Assembly (NCBI RefSeq): GCF_000062885.1
Contig: NC_009142.1
Coordinates: forward strand, 62,001-126,000
Length of the DNA: 64,000 nucleotides
Direction of reading: 5' to 3'
DNA from: Saccharopolyspora erythraea NRRL 2338
Lineage (GTDB): Bacteria > Actinomycetota > Actinomycetes > Mycobacteriales > Pseudonocardiaceae
Under the pieces are notes generated by a model. It was not told the DNA's origin. It saw only the letters and a program-made list of their open reading frames with translations, and ran no database searches. Below, piece after piece: positions 1 to 8,472 of this stretch. The first letter of the stretch is position 1; each line of letters begins with the position of its first letter. The position numbers and the translations under genes are program-made.

Positions 1-728
1 GGCACGTCCGGCGGCAGCGGCGGCGCGACCTCGCGGATGTGCATCATCGCCACGGTCACCGCGTTGTCCGACAGGAACGGGCGGTGGCCCTTGAGACATT
101 CATAACCCACGACCGCCAGCGAGTAGACGTCGCTGGCCGGGGTGGCCTCGCTGCCCAGCGCCTGCTCGGGCGCTATGTAGTGGGCGGTGCCCATGACCAT
201 GCCCGAGCGGGTCACCGGTGCCGCGTCGGCCGCCTTGGCGATGCCGAAGTCGGTGAGCTTCACCTTGCCGTTCGGGGTGATCAGGATGTTGCCGGGCTTG
301 ACGTCGCGGTGCACCAGGCCGCGTTCGTGCGCGGCCTGCAGCGCGTGGCCCGCCTGCTCCAGCATGTCCAGCGCGTGCTCGGCCTTGATGCGGCCCTCGC
401 GCGCCAGGGTCGCGGCCAGCGGCTCGCCCTCGACCAGTTCCATCACCAGGTAGGCGGTGTCCTCCGGACCGTCCGGGATCGCCGCGGTCTCGCCGTAGTC
501 GTGCACGGCGGCGATGCCCGGGTGGTTCAGCGACGCCGTGGTGCGGGCCTCGGTGCGGAAGCGGTGCAGGAACTCGGCGTTGCCGCACAGCTCCGCCTTG
601 AGCACCTTGATCGCGACCGTCCGGTCCAGCCGGACGTCGGTGGCCTTCCAGACCTCGCCCATCCCGCCGACGGCGATGCGCTGGCCGAGCCGGTAGCGCT
701 CGGCCAGCAACTGGCCGGTGGTCAGCAC
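1..728 (-). CDS. pknA: Ser/Thr protein kinase PknA, N-terminal part (cut by window start)
   Basis: This is a Hanks-type protein kinase that phosphorylates proteins controlling cell shape, division and peptidoglycan synthesis. The 242 visible residues carry the glycine-rich loop VGGMGEV (20-26), the ATP lysine K41, the catalytic loop HRDVKPGN with D142, the DFG motif and an APE motif. The GTG start lies 3 bases after the pbpA stop codon, so the gene belongs to the same operon. The order pstP-rodA-pbpA-pknA is the mycobacterial one, where pknB follows; here that would lie outside the window. The activation loop and everything after it is only partly visible, so a transmembrane segment cannot be judged. 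Confidence 0.93.
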   Translation of the reverse strand, partial: MLTTGQLLAERYRLGQRIAVGGMGEVWKATDVRLDRTVAIKVLKAELCGNAEFLHRFRTEARTTASLNHPGIAAVHDYGETAAIPDGPEDTAYLVMELVEGEPLAATLAREGRIKAEHALDMLEQAGHALQAAHERGLVHRDVKPGNILITPNGKVKLTDFGIAKAADAAPVTRSGMVMGTAHYIAPEQALGSEATPASDVYSLAVVGYECLKGHRPFLSDNAVTVAMMHIREVAPPLPPDV

Positions 729-731
729 GGA

Positions 732-2183
732 TCAGCCACCCCCCTGCAGCCCGGCTCGGATGACCGCGCGGCCGATCGGCGCCGCGATCGACCCACCGGT
801 GGCCTCGGCGCCCTCGTCACCGCCGTTCTCCACGATCACCGCGACCGCGATGCTGGGGGCTTCGGCGGGCGCGAACGCCACGTACCAGCCGTGCGGCTTG
901 TCGTCCGGGTCGCCGTGCTGGGCCGTACCGGTCTTGGACGCGATCTCGACGCCGGAGATCTTGCCGTCGCCCTTGGTGTTCTGCTCCGACTGCAGCATCA
1001 TGTCCCGGATCGTGCGGGCCACGTCGGGCGAGACCGCCTGGTTCAGCTCCTCCGGCTGCATCTCGTTGATCACCGACTTGTCCGGGGCGGTGGTCCTGCG
1101 CACCAGCTCCGGCTTCATCAGCTTGCCGCCGTTGGCGATCGCGGAGACCATCATCGCGTTCTGCAGCGGGGTGACGCGGACGTCGCGCTGACCGATGCCG
1201 CTCTGGTACAGCGAAGGCGCGTCCGACATCGGACCCAGGTCCGACTTGGCGGCGCGCATCGGCACCTGCAGGTCCTGGCCGAAGCCGAAGGCCGCGGCGG
1301 TCTCGCGCATCTTGTCCGCGCCGAGCTTGCCCGCGATCTCGGCGAACGCCGTGTTGCACGAGTGGGCCAGCGCCTTGGTCAGCGTGTTGCCCTTGCACGT
1401 GTTGCCGCCGTAGTTCGGCAGCGGAGTCCTGGTGCCGGGCAGGGTGATCGACGGCGCGTCGGTGACCTGGCTGTTGGCGTTGTAGCCGTTCTGCAGGGCC
1501 GCCGCGGTGGTGATCAGCTTGAACGTCGACCCGGGCGGGTAGATCTCGGAGACCGCGCGGTTGAGCATCGGGTCGCCCTCGGCCTGCGACGCCTCGTTCC
1601 ATCCCGCCAGCGCCTCGGACTTCAGGTGCGAGGCCAGCTTGTTCGGGTCGTAGGACGGGGCGTTGGCCATCGCCAGGATCGCCCCCGTCTTCGGGTCGAG
1701 CGCGACCACCGAGCCCTGGAAGCCCTTGCTGGTCAGCTGTTCGTAGGCGACCCGCTGCATCGCCGGGTTGATCGTCAGCTCGACGTCGCCGCCGCGCGGC
1801 GGCTCACCGGTGATCATGTCCGACAGCCGGTCGAAAGCCAGGCTGTCGTCGGTGCCGTTGAGCAGGTTCATCTGCGCCCGCTCGACGCCGTTGGCGCCGT
1901 AGACGAACGAGTAGTACCCGGTCACCGGGGCGAACGCGGGCCCCTCCGGGTACGTGCGCAGGTACTTCAGCTTGTCGTCGGTCTCCACCGAGTTGGCCAG
2001 CGACTGGCCGCCCGCGATGATCTGGCCGCGCTGGCGGGAGTACTCGTCGTAGAGCGTCCGCGTGTTGCCCGGACCGTCCCGCAGTTCGTCGGCCTTGATC
2101 ACCTGGACGTAGGTGGCGTTGCCCATCAGCAACACCACCATCACCATCATGGCCAGCGCCACCCGGCGCAGCGGCTTGTTCAT
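732..2183 (-). CDS. pbpA: Penicillin-binding protein A (class B transpeptidase)
   Basis: This D,D-transpeptidase cross-links peptidoglycan and works with the RodA glycosyltransferase. The 483-residue protein starts with a short basic cytoplasmic tail and one membrane anchor (about residues 9-24). The three penicillin-binding motifs are intact: STFK with nucleophile S219, SCN, and KTGTA near the C-terminus. The length matches mycobacterial PbpA. The ATG start overlaps the rodA stop by four bases (ATGA), which indicates translational coupling, and the stop precedes pknA by 3 bases. The longer upstream frame reads into rodA and is not used. Confidence 0.95.
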   Translation of the reverse strand: MNKPLRRVALAMMVMVVLLMGNATYVQVIKADELRDGPGNTRTLYDEYSRQRGQIIAGGQSLANSVETDDKLKYLRTYPEGPAFAPVTGYYSFVYGANGVERAQMNLLNGTDDSLAFDRLSDMITGEPPRGGDVELTINPAMQRVAYEQLTSKGFQGSVVALDPKTGAILAMANAPSYDPNKLASHLKSEALAGWNEASQAEGDPMLNRAVSEIYPPGSTFKLITTAAALQNGYNANSQVTDAPSITLPGTRTPLPNYGGNTCKGNTLTKALAHSCNTAFAEIAGKLGADKMRETAAAFGFGQDLQVPMRAAKSDLGPMSDAPSLYQSGIGQRDVRVTPLQNAMMVSAIANGGKLMKPELVRRTTAPDKSVINEMQPEELNQAVSPDVARTIRDMMLQSEQNTKGDGKISGVEIASKTGTAQHGDPDDKPHGWYVAFAPAEAPSIAVAVIVENGGDEGAEATGGSIAAPIGRAVIRAGLQGGG

Positions 2184-3616
2184 CGGGGACGCTCCACCAG
2201 TTCGGTATGTGCTTCGGCGATCGGAGCCTGCTTGGGCTTCGGCTTCGACGGGGCCTGCGGCCGGCGCGCGGCGTCGGAGATCCGCAACAGCAGAGCGACC
2301 AGGATGTAGTTCGCCAGCAGTGACGAACCACCGTATGCGAGGAAGGGAGCGGTGAGACCCGTCATCGGGATCAGCCCGGTGACGCCGCCCGCGACGACGA
2401 ACAGCTGCAGGCAGACGGTGAACGCCAGGCCGCCGCCGAAGAGCTTGCCGAACGAGTCGCGGACCGCCAGCGCGGTGCGCAGGCCGCGCATCATCAGCAG
2501 CAGGTAGACCATCAGCAGCGCCATCAGCCCGACCAGGCCGAGCTCCTCGCCGATGGCGGCGATGATGAAGTCGCTGGCAGCCCAGATCGTCAGGTCGGGC
2601 CTGCCGCCTCCCAGACCCGAGCCGAAGATGCCGCCGCTGGCCATGCCGTAGAGCCCGCCCCGCAGCTGGAAGCCGGGGTCCGGGTCCTGGCCCGCGGTGG
2701 CCATCGGGTCCAGCCAGGTGTTCACCCGGCCCTGGACGTGGTCGAAGAGGTTGAACGCGATGAAGCAGCCGATCCCGAACAGCGACAGGCCGAGGCCGAC
2801 CCAAACCGCGCGCTCGGTGGCGATGTAGAGCATCACCAGCACGATGCCGAAGAACAGCAGCGAGGTGCCGAGGTCCTTCTCCAGCACGACGATGCCGATG
2901 GACAGCAGCCACGCCACGATCACCGGCATCAGGTCCCTGGCCCGCGGCCAGTCCACGCCCAGGAAGCGGCGGCCCGCCGTGGTGAACAGCTCGCGCTTGG
3001 ACACCAGGAAGGACGCGAAGAAGATCAGCAGCAGCAGCTTGGCGAACTCGCCCGGCTGGATCGACTGCCCGCCGATGTTGATCCACAGCTTCGCACCGTT
3101 GACCTCCGAGATGCTGCTAGGCAGCAGACCCGGCAGGGCCAGCAGCGCCAGGCCGACGAATCCGCAGGTGAAGCTGTAGCGGGCCAGCGTCCGGTGGTCC
3201 TTGACCAGCGCGAGCACCAGGATGAACAGCACCACGCCGACGGTGGCGAACATGATCTGCTTGCCCGTGAACGGCGAGCCGGTGACCTCCTCGAAGTCGA
3301 GGCGGTGCAGCACCACCAGTCCCAGGCCGTTGATCAGCGACACCAGCGGCAGGATCAGCGGGTCCGCGTAGGGCGCCCACCTGCGCACGGCGAAGTGCGC
3401 TGCTCCGAACAGCGCCAGGAACGCGGCACCGTAGTAGAACAGCTCGCGGCTGATCGTCTGCTCGCGGCTGATCTGCACCAGCATGATCGCGACGGTGATG
3501 ATCACCGCGGAGCAGATGAGCAGGAACAGCTCGGTCCCCCGACGGGTGGGAACCCCGGGTTCCGGGGTGTGGCCGCTGGGGGTCTGCGTTCCGGCTGCGG
3601 CGGCCGGCTGTGACAT
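2180..3616 (-). CDS. rodA: RodA/FtsW-family (SEDS) peptidoglycan glycosyltransferase
   Basis: SEDS proteins polymerise lipid II into glycan strands in the cytoplasmic membrane, paired with a class B PBP, here PbpA encoded next. The 478-residue protein is almost entirely hydrophobic helices. It carries family motifs such as INGLGLV in the second membrane segment, GAKLWINIGGQSIQPGEFAK in the centre, and ETDLG-like EKDLGTSLLFFG. The C-terminal half has the GGSSLLANY signature. The ATG overlaps the pstP stop by one base; a TTG one codon earlier would add a single residue. Both ends are short cytoplasmic tails rich in Pro and Lys. It is part of the six-gene operon. Confidence 0.94.
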   Translation of the reverse strand: MSQPAAAAGTQTPSGHTPEPGVPTRRGTELFLLICSAVIITVAIMLVQISREQTISRELFYYGAAFLALFGAAHFAVRRWAPYADPLILPLVSLINGLGLVVLHRLDFEEVTGSPFTGKQIMFATVGVVLFILVLALVKDHRTLARYSFTCGFVGLALLALPGLLPSSISEVNGAKLWINIGGQSIQPGEFAKLLLLIFFASFLVSKRELFTTAGRRFLGVDWPRARDLMPVIVAWLLSIGIVVLEKDLGTSLLFFGIVLVMLYIATERAVWVGLGLSLFGIGCFIAFNLFDHVQGRVNTWLDPMATAGQDPDPGFQLRGGLYGMASGGIFGSGLGGGRPDLTIWAASDFIIAAIGEELGLVGLMALLMVYLLLMMRGLRTALAVRDSFGKLFGGGLAFTVCLQLFVVAGGVTGLIPMTGLTAPFLAYGGSSLLANYILVALLLRISDAARRPQAPSKPKPKQAPIAEAHTELVERPR

Positions 3617-5034
3617 CAACTCACCGTCCGGCAGGTGACGCCCGGCTTCTGCTCCTGCTGCTGCAAGGGGGTGTCTTCAGGGCTGGGCGGTTGGTTCGGC
3701 TGGTTCGGGTCGGGCGGCGGCGGGGGCTGGACCGACGACGCCGGCGGCGGGTTCTGGCCGGACGGGGGAGGCACGTTCGGGTTCGGCTGCGGCTTGGGCT
3801 GCTCGCACTCGGGCAGCAGCGCCGTCATCCGCAGGCGGTGCATCGCCGCCTGCGCCGCTTCCAGCCCGTTGACCTCGGTGATCCCGTTGCGGACGTCCGC
3901 GCGCTGGGCTTCCTGCAGGTCCTTGATGTTGATCGGATCGCAGGTGGGGGGCGAGCCGGCGGGGCAAGAGTCCTCGACCTGAGTGCTCAGCGGCATGCCG
4001 AGGACGTTGCCCTGCAACCCCTGGAAGATCACCACATCGTCGGCCTGGTTGACCCCGATGTAGTACTGGTTGAGCATCCACCAGCGCCCGGCCAGCGCTG
4101 CCCCCGCGAGCACGACCAGCACGCCTGCGACGACCAGCACCGAACGCAGCCAGCGCCGGCGGCGCCGCGGCTCGGGTGGCGGTGACGTGGGTTCGTACCG
4201 CTGCGGCTGCGGCCTCGGCATGGTAGCCGCCGAGGCTCGTGCCGCTGAGGAATCCGGCTGTGGATGCTCATCGCCATTTCCCGCGGCCCCCCCGACGATG
4301 GGGGCGTCCTCACCGAACTCGACGTCGACGACGTCGGCGATGATGACGGTGACGTTGTCCGGACCGCCGCCCTTGAGGGCCAGCTCGATCATCCGGTCAG
4401 CGCACTGCTGCGGGTCGGCGATGCGCAACGCCTCCGCGAGCGTCTCCTCGCTGACCGGTCCGGTGAGACCGTCGGAGCACAGCAGGTAGCGGTCTCCGGC
4501 GCGGGCCTCCCGGACGGCGAGGCTCGGTTCCACCTCGTGGCCGGTCAACGCCCGCAGCAGCAGCGAGCGCTGCGGGTGGTTGGCGGCCTCCTCCTCGGTG
4601 ATCCGGCCTTCGTCGATCAGCGACTGCACGAAGGTGTCGTCGTGGGTTATCTGGGACAGCTCGCCGTCGCGCACCAGGTAGGCGCGTGAGTCGCCGATGT
4701 GGACCAGTCCCAGCTTGCTCCCCGCGAACAGCACGGCGGTGAGGGTGGTGCCCATCCCGTCGAGGTCCGGGTCGCCCGCGACGAGCTCGGAGATCGCGCT
4801 GTTGCCCGACAGCACCGCGTCGCGGAGCTGCCCGAGCAGGTCGTCGCCGGGCTCGTCGTCGTCGAGCGGCGCGAGCGCCGCGATGACGACCTTGCTGGCC
4901 ACCTCACCGGCGGCATGGCCTCCCATGCCGTCCGCGAGAGCGAGTAGTCGTGGGCCGGCATAGACCGAGTCCTGGTTGTTTGATCGCACCAGGCCGCGGT
5001 CGCTGCGGGCTGCGTAGTGAAGGACGAGGGTCAT
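3616..5034 (-). CDS. pstP: PP2C-family Ser/Thr phosphatase PstP
   Basis: PstP removes phosphate from PknA/PknB and their substrates. Residues 1-240 form the PP2C catalytic domain: RSNNQD near residue 20, DGMGGHAAGE (metal ligands, about 36-45), GDSRAYL, DGLTG, and GPDNVTVII. A single membrane helix follows at about 300-325, and the extracellular C-terminus of about 140 residues ends in a Pro/Gln/Asn-rich tail. The domain order matches mycobacterial PstP. The start overlaps the fhaB stop by four bases. The acidic, proline-rich linker between catalytic domain and membrane is probably disordered. Regulation is likely through the shared operon promoter upstream of fhaA or fhaB. Confidence 0.94.
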   Translation of the reverse strand: MTLVLHYAARSDRGLVRSNNQDSVYAGPRLLALADGMGGHAAGEVASKVVIAALAPLDDDEPGDDLLGQLRDAVLSGNSAISELVAGDPDLDGMGTTLTAVLFAGSKLGLVHIGDSRAYLVRDGELSQITHDDTFVQSLIDEGRITEEEAANHPQRSLLLRALTGHEVEPSLAVREARAGDRYLLCSDGLTGPVSEETLAEALRIADPQQCADRMIELALKGGGPDNVTVIIADVVDVEFGEDAPIVGGAAGNGDEHPQPDSSAARASAATMPRPQPQRYEPTSPPPEPRRRRRWLRSVLVVAGVLVVLAGAALAGRWWMLNQYYIGVNQADDVVIFQGLQGNVLGMPLSTQVEDSCPAGSPPTCDPINIKDLQEAQRADVRNGITEVNGLEAAQAAMHRLRMTALLPECEQPKPQPNPNVPPPSGQNPPPASSVQPPPPPDPNQPNQPPSPEDTPLQQQEQKPGVTCRTVS

Positions 5035-5495
5035 GAGCGCAGCTCGATCACCGTCTTGCCGATTCTGATCGGAACTCCGAGCGGGACCTTGGTCGGCCCC
5101 GTGACCTTCGCCCGATCGAGGTATGTGCCGTTAGTGGAGCCTAGATCCTCCACGTACCAGTCGGCGCCGCGGAGCGACAGCCTGGCGTGCCGGGTCGACG
5201 CGTAGTCGTCGTCGAGGACCAGCGTGGAGTCGTCGGCCCGGCCGATCATGATCGGCCGGCCTTCCAGCGAGATCCGGGTGCCCGCGAGAGCCCCGTGGGT
5301 CACCACCATCTGCCGGGGTGCCCTGCTCTTGCCGCGGGCCTGCTTGGCCTGGACCCTGCCCGACCCCGGCATCGGAACGCGCATGCCGGACGCCGAGTAG
5401 AGATCGGAGCGAACCACGCGCAGCGCGGCCAGCACGAACAACCAGAGCAGGGCGAGGAACCCTGCTCTGGTCAGCTGTATCACCAGCTCTGGCAC
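5031..5495 (-). CDS. fhaB: FHA-domain membrane protein FhaB (FipA-like)
   Basis: The protein of 154 residues has one N-terminal membrane helix (about 8-27) and a C-terminal forkhead-associated domain (about 75-150) that binds phosphothreonine. FHA hallmarks are visible: the IMIGRADDS turn, the STRHARLS serine/histidine strand and LGSTNGTYLD. In mycobacteria this protein links the kinase signal to the division and elongation machinery. It overlaps pstP by four bases and is separated from fhaA by about 50 bases, so all genes probably share transcription. Size and architecture match the family. Confidence 0.92.
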   Translation of the reverse strand: MPELVIQLTRAGFLALLWLFVLAALRVVRSDLYSASGMRVPMPGSGRVQAKQARGKSRAPRQMVVTHGALAGTRISLEGRPIMIGRADDSTLVLDDDYASTRHARLSLRGADWYVEDLGSTNGTYLDRAKVTGPTKVPLGVPIRIGKTVIELRS

Positions 5496-5548
5496 TTGTT
5501 GTGAACGCTCCTACTCGTTGTCTGGGGCGTTGTGACCCGGGGGGAGGC

Positions 5549-6862
5549 TCAGCCCTGGCTGCGGAAGACCAGGGAGGAGTGGCCGACCCGGATGACGTCG
5601 CCGTCCGCCAGCTGCCAAGTCTGCACCGGGGTGCCGTTCACCGTGGTGCCGTTGGTCGAACCGAGATCCGCCAGCATCGCGCTCTGCCCGTCCCAGGTGA
5701 TCTCGATGTGCTTGCGGGACACACCGGTGTCGGGCAGCCGGAACTGGCCCTCCTGGCCGCGCCCGATCACGTTCGAGCCGTGCTGGAGCGTGTAGGACCG
5801 GTTCGACCCGTCGTCGAGCTGCAGCGTCGCGGTGAGCTGGCGCGGAGCGGCCTCGGGGTAGCCACCGGGCGCGCTCGGCGGGTAGGCGCCGCCGGGCTGC
5901 TGGGGGTAGCCCTGCTCGGGGAAGCCACCGGGCTGGCTCGGCGGGTAGGCGCCGCCGGGCTGCTGGCCGTAGCCGCCCTGGTCGTAGCCGTACTGACCCG
6001 GCTGCTGCGGGTAGCCCTGGTCGTAGCCGGGGGGCTGCTGCCCGTAGCCCTGGTCGTATCCGGCGGGCTGGCCGTAGCCCTGGTCGTAACCGGGAGGCTG
6101 CTGCCCGTAGCCCTGGTCGTAGGCCGCGGGGGGCTGCTGGGGGTAGCCGCCCTGGTCGTAGCCGCCGGGCTGCTGCCCGTAGCCCTGGTCGTATCCGGCG
6201 GGCTGGCCGTAGCCCTGGTCGTAACCGGGAGGCTGCTGTCCGTAGCCCTGCTGGGGGTAGCCCTGGTCGTAGCCGGGGGGCTGCTGGGGGTAGCCGCCCT
6301 GGTCGTAGCCGGGGGGCTGCTGGCCGTAGCCGTAGTTGGGGTCTTGCCCGTACTGGCCTTGGCCGTATCCCTGGTCGTAGCCGTACTGCCCCTGCTGCTG
6401 GCCGTACGGGTCTCCCTGGGGGTAGTGGCCTGGTGGCTGGCTCATGGGTCGGTCTCCTGCGGTACGAGGTGTTGCCGGCCGTCGGGTTACGTCGGGGTCG
6501 ACGGACGATCTGATTCGAAACTGTCCCGTGTGCAGCGTTTCAGAGCGCTCCAGGGAGACTACGACGTCACCATATGTGTCCCACCCCTGCTCGGTGAGGT
6601 GCTCCTGAACGCAGTCGGCGAGGAGGTCGGTCACCCGGTCCTCCTCACCGGCGAGCCGTGCGTGGTCGGGGGTGCTCAGTTGCACAACGTAGTGATTGCA
6701 GGCGAGCAACCGTCCCCCGGCGAGCTCGCGGATCTGCAGCTCGGCTTCCCGCTGCAGAGCCTGCGCGACCTCCTGGGGAACGACCTTCCCACCGAAAACG
6801 CGCGCGAAGCCATTACCGACGATGCCTTCGAGCCGGCGCTCGAAGCGCTGCACGAGGCCCAC
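5549..6862 (-). CDS. fhaA: FHA-domain protein FhaA with DUF3662 N-terminus and Gln/Tyr/Gly-rich linker
   Basis: FhaA is a PknB substrate and scaffold of the peptidoglycan export/synthesis machinery. The N-terminus ([20 protein letters not shown] onwards, about 120 residues) matches the DUF3662 domain. A very long low-complexity linker follows, built from repeats of the type [11 protein letters not shown]. The C-terminal FHA domain carries GRGQEG, the VSRKHIEI strand and [12 protein letters not shown] chose the GTG at 6862 because a strong GGAGGGG ribosome site sits six bases upstream and the product then aligns with the mycobacterial start. A longer frame to 7087 exists but overlaps the tRNA promoter region. 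Length is 437 residues. Confidence 0.9.
   Translation of the reverse strand: MGLVQRFERRLEGIVGNGFARVFGGKVVPQEVAQALQREAELQIRELAGGRLLACNHYVVQLSTPDHARLAGEEDRVTDLLADCVQEHLTEQGWDTYGDVVVSLERSETLHTGQFRIRSSVDPDVTRRPATPRTAGDRPMSQPPGHYPQGDPYGQQQGQYGYDQGYGQGQYGQDPNYGYGQQPPGYDQGGYPQQPPGYDQGYPQQGYGQQPPGYDQGYGQPAGYDQGYGQQPGGYDQGGYPQQPPAAYDQGYGQQPPGYDQGYGQPAGYDQGYGQQPPGYDQGYPQQPGQYGYDQGGYGQQPGGAYPPSQPGGFPEQGYPQQPGGAYPPSAPGGYPEAAPRQLTATLQLDDGSNRSYTLQHGSNVIGRGQEGQFRLPDTGVSRKHIEITWDGQSAMLADLGSTNGTTVNGTPVQTWQLADGDVIRVGHSSLVFRSQG
5896..6432 (-). repeat. Coding tandem repeat in fhaA (Gly-Tyr-Asp-Gln/Pro units)
   Basis: The linker of FhaA is encoded by imperfect repeats of roughly 30-45 bases whose translation alternates [10 protein letters not shown] and PPG. 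Two blocks (around 6050-6110 and 6180-6240) are almost identical at DNA level. Such repeats can expand or shrink by replication slippage, so linker length may differ between strains. The boundaries given are approximate. Confidence 0.7.
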
Positions 6863-7092
6863 GACAATCCCCTCCACGCGAACGACTCCACCGACCATCG
6901 TATCTGGGTCAACGGGCCGGGACACCGCCCAGTTCCCAAGTGGGGCGCCCCCCTGCGGAAGACGCTTGTCAGGGCGTGTTAGGCTGCTCCAGCCAACAGG
7001 GCAGCGGGTCCGGTGCAAGACGGTCGAACCGACTACACCGACCCCGGTGCCAGGGGCCGAAATCAGGCAGTGTAGAGTTCGGCTCAAGCCAC

Positions 7093-7175
7093 GGGCGAGT
7101 GGCGGAATGGCAGACGCGCACGGTTCAGGTCCGTGTGTCCGTAAGGACGTGAGGGTTCAACTCCCTCCTCGCCCA
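7093..7175 (+). tRNA. tRNA-Leu (anticodon CAG)
   Basis: The 83-base gene folds into a class II tRNA. The acceptor stem is GGGCGAG (7093-7099) paired with CTCGCCC (7168-7174), and the discriminator is A7175. The anticodon stem CACGG/CCGTG encloses the loop TTCAGGT, which places CAG as the anticodon and reads CUG codons. A long variable arm (TGTCCGTAAGGACG) and a T-arm GAGGGTTCAACTCCCTC follow. CCA is not encoded. The gene is divergent from the fhaA operon. Confidence 0.95.
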
Positions 7176-7178
7176 CTC

Positions 7179-7219
7179 GAAGTGAGGCCCCCACCGCGAG
7201 GTGGGGGCCTCACTTCTTT
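7179..7219 (+). terminator. Strong hairpin terminator behind tRNA-Leu
   Basis: A perfect 17-base-pair stem (7179-7195 with 7200-7216) closes a GCGA tetraloop and is followed by a short T run. It starts four bases after the tRNA and should end its transcript. Confidence 0.9.
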
Positions 7220-7438
7220 CCAGGGTCGGCTTTCCGGGCACGCCCGCGACGGCGACCGGTGCCCCATCCCACTGAGGCGCATTTCATAGATCGACATCGG
7301 TGGCGCTGCCGTTGGTGAGGCGGGTCTCCCCGGAGTCGTTCGAGACGCCGGTGAAGGTCACGCCGCCCAAGATCGGCCCTTCGGTCTCGGTGGACGGCCG
7401 AGGTGTTCCGCGTGCGTTTCCGTTCCTCCGCCCGGGTT

Positions 7439-8440
7439 TCAGCGGTGGGCGACCACGAGGTCGGTGAGGACGGCGGCGTGGTCGGAGTAGAAGACGCCCG
7501 GACCGTGTTCGGGTATGCGCTGGTCGATGACCTCGCTGCGTTCCACGCGGACGTCTCCGCGGGCGAAGGTGAAGTCGATGCGCTGCGGGGTGATCATCCG
7601 TTCCGCCGGTTGCGGGCTCCACGTGCTGCCCGGTTCGGCGCACACGTCGGGGTGGGCGGTGCGGTAGGTGTCGGCGAAGCCGGCGGCGGTCACCGCCGCG
7701 GTGGCGCCGAGCGGGTAGCTCATGCCCAGGTGGCCCGAGCACGCGGCGTGCTCCGGCCGCCAGTCGTGCGCCGCGAGGGTGTTGAAGTCGCCGCCCATCA
7801 GTACGGGATCGGTGTTGCCGCCCAGCATCGCGGGCAGTTGCGTCCGCACGATGTCGTCGATGTGGCGCTGCTGCTCGGTCTCGGCCCGCTGGACGTCGGC
7901 CCCGCTGTGCCGCGGCGGGACACCGGTGCGGATCGCCGCGGCGTTGTCGTCGACCAGGTAGCCGTTCCACGGGTCGCTGTAGGGCAGCCAGACGGTGAAC
8001 AGGTTCAGCTCCGCGCCGTCGGGCAGCCGCACCCGCGCCCCGCCGAAGTTGAAGTCGTCGACGACGCCGCCGTGCGGAGCGGGGTACCGGTGGCTCACCG
8101 GGAAGCGGGTGAACAGCCACAGGTTGTCCTCGCCGGGCGGCCGGTCGGTGACCCGGACACCGGTGTAGGCGCCCTTGCCGGCCCGCTCGGTGAGGGCGCG
8201 CTCGATGTCGGGCCCGGATCCGTAGGTCTCCACGGTGAAGAACACGTCGGGGCGCACGGCCACCACCTGGTCGAGCAGGTTCGGCAGGTTCCGCGGCCCG
8301 TACTCGCGCCCGCCGTGCAGGATGTTCCAGGTCAGCACGCGCACCTGCGTGCCGGCCGGCTCCGCTTCCGGTGCGGCCGCGGCCGGAAACGCGCCGAGCC
8401 CGGCGATCGCCGCCGCGACCAGTGCGGTCAACCGTCGCAT
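7439..8440 (-). CDS. Secreted endonuclease/exonuclease/phosphatase-family hydrolase
   Basis: This 333-residue protein has the EEP (DNase I-like) fold that cleaves phosphodiester or phosphomonoester bonds with a divalent metal. An N-terminal signal peptide (MRRLTALVAAAIAGLGA, cleavage near AAAAP) indicates export. Family motifs are TWNILHGG near the mature start, GGDFNTL in the centre and SDHAAVL at the end, supplying metal-binding and catalytic Asp/His residues. GGAGGCG precedes the ATG at suitable distance. It lies 32 bases downstream of phoD on the same strand, so both secreted phosphoesterases may form a phosphate-scavenging pair. The exact substrate cannot be read from sequence. Confidence 0.86.
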   Translation of the reverse strand: MRRLTALVAAAIAGLGAFPAAAAPEAEPAGTQVRVLTWNILHGGREYGPRNLPNLLDQVVAVRPDVFFTVETYGSGPDIERALTERAGKGAYTGVRVTDRPPGEDNLWLFTRFPVSHRYPAPHGGVVDDFNFGGARVRLPDGAELNLFTVWLPYSDPWNGYLVDDNAAAIRTGVPPRHSGADVQRAETEQQRHIDDIVRTQLPAMLGGNTDPVLMGGDFNTLAAHDWRPEHAACSGHLGMSYPLGATAAVTAAGFADTYRTAHPDVCAEPGSTWSPQPAERMITPQRIDFTFARGDVRVERSEVIDQRIPEHGPGVFYSDHAAVLTDLVVAHR

Positions 8441-8472
8441 CAGCGCCTCCCCGCGTGTCCGGTGTGGACGGT

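Noticed and set aside
39-2309. Long plus-strand frame of 756 codons opposite pknA/pbpA/rodA
   Set aside because: It is the antisense of three recognised genes, is His/Arg/Val-rich with no domains, and results from high GC content.
5318-6982. Plus-strand frame with Leu/Val/Ala repeats opposite fhaA
   Set aside because: It mirrors the fhaA repeat linker; no ribosome site and the FHA frame on the other strand is clear.
7093-7219. Prophage or genomic-island integration at the tRNA-Leu
   Set aside because: No integrase gene and no repeat of the tRNA 3' end were seen within the window.
7284-7438. Short frame ending in GVSNDSGETRLTNG downstream of the EEP hydrolase
   Set aside because: No start codon with ribosome site and no known domain; it is part of a longer frame that overlaps the hydrolase.
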